From the NCBI GenBank assembly GCA_029227815.1, contig CP118523.1:4278001-4342000 (forward strand): DNA of 64,000 nucleotides. The letters are read 5' to 3'. Below are positions 62,039-64,000 of this stretch, piece after piece; the stretch's first letter is position 1; each line of letters opens with the position of its first letter. Both the position numbers and the translations under genes were made by a program. Source of the DNA: Clostridiaceae bacterium M8S5 (GTDB lineage Bacteria > Bacillota > Clostridia > Tissierellales > MCWD3). The notes beneath the pieces were generated by a model that saw nothing but the letters and a program-made list of their open reading frames with translations, was not told where the DNA came from and did not search any database.

Positions 62039-63157
62039 TTAGAAAATTCTATATTTTTTGATTACTTCTTCGTCCAATTCAATACCTAATCCTATACATT
62101 CGGGAACCTTCACATAACCATCTTTAAATTCAATCTTATTTTTAACTAAATCCTTATAAAGTGGACTAGTGCTTTGTGAATATTCAATTAAGTCTGTATT
62201 TTCACAAGCTGCTAAGAAATGTACAGTTGCAGCTATTAAAATACCTGTACTGAATCCATGAGGAACTAATTTTGTACCATGTTTTTCAGATAATTCATAT
62301 ATTTTTAAAGCTTCAGTTATACCACCACATCTAGTGACATCAGGCTGAACTAAATCTGGCTTTCCTACTTCTAAAAAATTCATGAATTCATACGTAGTTG
62401 TTAACGTTTCTCCACCAGCGATCATTGGCTTGATTGAATTCCCAAGCTTTCTATATCCTATCAAATCATCTGATCCTATAGGTTCTTCAATCCAGTTTAA
62501 GTTGAAGTCTTTTAATTTCTCTGCCATGTATAATGTGTGTTCCGGTGTTTTCCACTTAGCTGCTAAATCAATCTGTAGTTCAAAATCTTTACCTGCTTCT
62601 TCTCTAACAGCTTTTATTATTTCATAATCAGTATCTGGATCATCTCCTAAAACTCCGCCTCCAAATTTTAAACTGTTAAAACCTTTGTTCTTTAAATCTC
62701 TTACAATTTGCTTGTTTTCTTTAACCGTATCAGCAGGTATAAACGTACCGTAAGCTCGTATTTTATCTCTATATTTACCCCCAAGTAGTTTATACACAGG
62801 AACTTTGTGATATTTTCCAGCTATGTCCCAAAGAGCTATATCAATAGCACTTATGGCATGAATACCTGCGCCTCTCCTTCCCATATAATTAGATCCTTCA
62901 TACATCTTGTTCCACAGCTTTTCAATTTCAAGTGGATTTTCACCAATCAACAATTCTTTCAACCCAAAACATGCAAGATTTGAGTTTGGAGTTTCTATTA
63001 TACTCTTTACAACTAATGGTGATGAATCTGTTTCTCCAATTCCTACAATTCCTTCATCTGTATAAATTTTTACAATGACAGCATCTTCACCCCAAATACA
63101 TCGTTCTTCAATATTTGGGACTCTCAAGCAAATCACTTCAACCTCAGTTATCTTCAT
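62039..63157 (-). CDS. Enolase-superfamily enzyme, mandelate racemase subgroup
   Basis: 372 residues. The residues align with mandelate racemase at nearly the same numbers: metal ligands Asp197, Glu224 and Glu250, the Asp273-His300 dyad, and Glu319. Lys164 is present, but the second Lys of the KxK motif is replaced by Gly (LKFGG), so only the His-Asp base remains. This favours an R-specific acid-sugar dehydratase or a related one-sided reaction. AAAGGAGG precedes the ATG. First gene after the sigma-54 promoter. Confidence 0.88.
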   Translation of the reverse strand: MKITEVEVICLRVPNIEERCIWGEDAVIVKIYTDEGIVGIGETDSSPLVVKSIIETPNSNLACFGLKELLIGENPLEIEKLWNKMYEGSNYMGRRGAGIHAISAIDIALWDIAGKYHKVPVYKLLGGKYRDKIRAYGTFIPADTVKENKQIVRDLKNKGFNSLKFGGGVLGDDPDTDYEIIKAVREEAGKDFELQIDLAAKWKTPEHTLYMAEKLKDFNLNWIEEPIGSDDLIGYRKLGNSIKPMIAGGETLTTTYEFMNFLEVGKPDLVQPDVTRCGGITEALKIYELSEKHGTKLVPHGFSTGILIAATVHFLAACENTDLIEYSQSTSPLYKDLVKNKIEFKDGYVKVPECIGLGIELDEEVIKKYRIF

Positions 63158-63204
63158 TAATATTTTCCTCCTTTACGGGCCCTTTTGTCGACATCTTGCT
63201 ATAC

Positions 63205-63221
63205 TGCAATTGCTATGCCAA
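63205..63221 (-). promoter_or_regulatory. Sigma-54 promoter of the catabolic operon
   Basis: Minus strand TTGGCATAGCAATTGCA: GG at -24 and GC at -12 with exactly 10 bases between, one mismatch (T for C) in TGGCAC. It lies about 48 bases upstream of the enolase-superfamily start and next to a sigma-54 activator gene. Confidence 0.8.
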
Positions 63222-63263
63222 TTAAAAACACAGTTATCATGCCTCATAGCGCTTGTAGATGTC

Positions 63264-63279
63264 GAGTCATAAATGACTC
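63264..63279. promoter_or_regulatory. Candidate upstream activator site
   Basis: Perfect inverted repeat GAGTCAT-AA-ATGACTC about 45 bp upstream of the -24 element, a plausible activator-binding position. A nearby pair TCGACATCT / AGATGTCGA (63188 and 63258) brackets the promoter. Confidence 0.5.
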
Positions 63280-63330
63280 TCATATTACTTAGTATCATAA
63301 ATTAAATTACTTTCGTTATAAATTGCGCAT

Positions 63331-63387
63331 ATATAAAAGGTGAGTCAATATGCACTCATCGAGTTTATATTGACTCACCTTTTATAT
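63331..63387 (-). terminator. Terminator overlapping the end of the activator gene
   Basis: 20-bp perfect arms (ATATAAAAGGTGAGTCAATA and its complement) around a 17-base loop; the right arm contains the last codons and stop of the activator gene. Confidence 0.75.
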
Positions 63388-64000
63388 ATTTTCTATACAA
63401 TCTTGAAGCTTTTGATTGGCTAATCCCTAGTTTCTTTGATATTTTTCTTGTTGATTGGTACTCTTCATATGCCTTTTTTATAATATCTTTTTCGTAACTT
63501 TCCATAAGTTCGTCTAAAGTTGTGCCTCCATCAATATCAATATAATTATTTTTGACAGGTAACTCATATAAATGTTTTGGCAGATGCCATGGTCTTATAA
63601 CTACGTCCTTATTGACAACAACCAACCTTTCAACAACATGTGAAAGTTCTCTTATGTTTCCTTTCCATGAATAGTTTAAAAAAATGTTCTTGACTTCATC
63701 CGAAAAACGATGGGTTTTATTATATTTTTGATTATATTTATTTAAATAAAAATCACATAATACCAAAATATCATCTTTTCGCTGTCTAATTGGGGGAATG
63801 TTGAGCTCAAATACATTCAATCTGTAGTATAAATCTTCTCTAAAGCTTCCCATTTCAACCATCTTTTTTAAATCTTTATTTGTTGCGGTTATAATCCTAG
63901 TATCTACTTCTATAGGCTTAGTACCACCTACAGGATAGAACTTTTTGTCTTGTATGAACTGAAGTAATTTAGCCTGCATTTTATAGGGTAACTCAGAAAT
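63365..64000 (-). CDS. Sigma-54-dependent transcriptional activator (partial, N-terminus off window)
   Basis: The frame runs to the window edge with ISELPYKMQAKLLQFIQDKKFYPVGG, the middle of a sigma-54 AAA+ domain, then DLYYRLNVFELNIPPIRQRKDDI, the arginine-finger region, and a C-terminal Fis/TyrR-type helix-turn-helix (STRKISKKLGISQSKASRLYRKY). Sensor domain and the GAFTGA loop lie outside. It is transcribed in the same direction as the downstream operon, whose sigma-54 promoter it very probably activates. Confidence 0.92.
   Translation of the reverse strand: MSELPYKMQAKLLQFIQDKKFYPVGGTKPIEVDTRIITATNKDLKKMVEMGSFREDLYYRLNVFELNIPPIRQRKDDILVLCDFYLNKYNQKYNKTHRFSDEVKNIFLNYSWKGNIRELSHVVERLVVVNKDVVIRPWHLPKHLYELPVKNNYIDIDGGTTLDELMESYEKDIIKKAYEEYQSTRKISKKLGISQSKASRLYRKYIKGESI

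Overview
The window is AT-rich DNA with densely packed genes, strong AGGAGG-type ribosome binding sites, hairpin-plus-U-run terminators and many small one-component regulators. Gene content (PerR, prfC, RsgA, CD3324-type proteins, DUF1292, M3 and M17 peptidases, secreted proteins with copper-amine-oxidase N-terminal domains, an orphan cobI, a sigma-54 activator) points to a low-GC anaerobic Firmicute of class Clostridia. I cannot name the genus. No rRNA, tRNA, CRISPR array, complete insertion sequence, prophage or replication origin was seen.

Layout. 0-7.8 kb: partial PerR-like gene with its operator, an AGCS transporter, DUF1292, a run of PI-PLC, zinc-dependent phospholipase C and M3 peptidase genes, then an overlapping FmdE / D-cysteine desulfhydrase pair. 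7.9-10.5 kb: a three-gene ABC-2 exporter. 10.6-13.3 kb: a scar where an ABC permease fragment and a histidine kinase fragment meet head to head, then a secreted copper-amine-oxidase-domain protein. 13.5-29 kb: prfC, an RlmI-like methyltransferase, WYL, TetR, MarR and MerR regulators with enzymes beside them, cobI, a DMT transporter, a methyltransferase, YjdM and a patatin. 29-35.5 kb: two CD3324 paralogs, two Nudix genes and two M17 aminopeptidases. One Nudix gene sits behind a ykkC-class riboswitch, probably the nucleoside-diphosphate-sensing subtype; the other appears to start at ATT. 36-43 kb: kinase, RsgA, a phosphotransferase, HxlR with nitroreductase, and an isochorismatase-family enzyme, with two copies of a hairpin repeat. 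43-57 kb: a two-component system with a divergent secreted protein, TetR and GNAT genes, oxidoreductases, and LytTR-DUF3021. 57-64 kb: MerR with a flavoprotein, then a catabolic operon (enolase superfamily, UxaA small and large subunits, BCCT transporter) behind a sigma-54 promoter and a sigma-54 activator that runs off the edge.

How it works together. Most units are regulator plus enzyme or transporter pairs with readable operators: PerR box, two MerR-type long-spacer promoters, a double TetR-type operator, and a 39-bp motif shared by the HxlR-nitroreductase and VOC loci. There is also much gene decay: fragments of two histidine kinases, an ABC-2 permease, a UvrA-like ATPase, a beta-helix protein and a copper-amine-oxidase-domain protein, plus a probably frameshifted MarR gene. 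Three copies of a MITE-like hairpin element lie beside transcription terminators.

The best candidates for a second look are the ykkC-class riboswitch (30303-30456), the sigma-54 quaternary-amine/sugar-acid operon (58.7-64 kb), the terminator-associated repeat family, the ATT start, and the 23-bp-spaced operator array at 35.5 kb.
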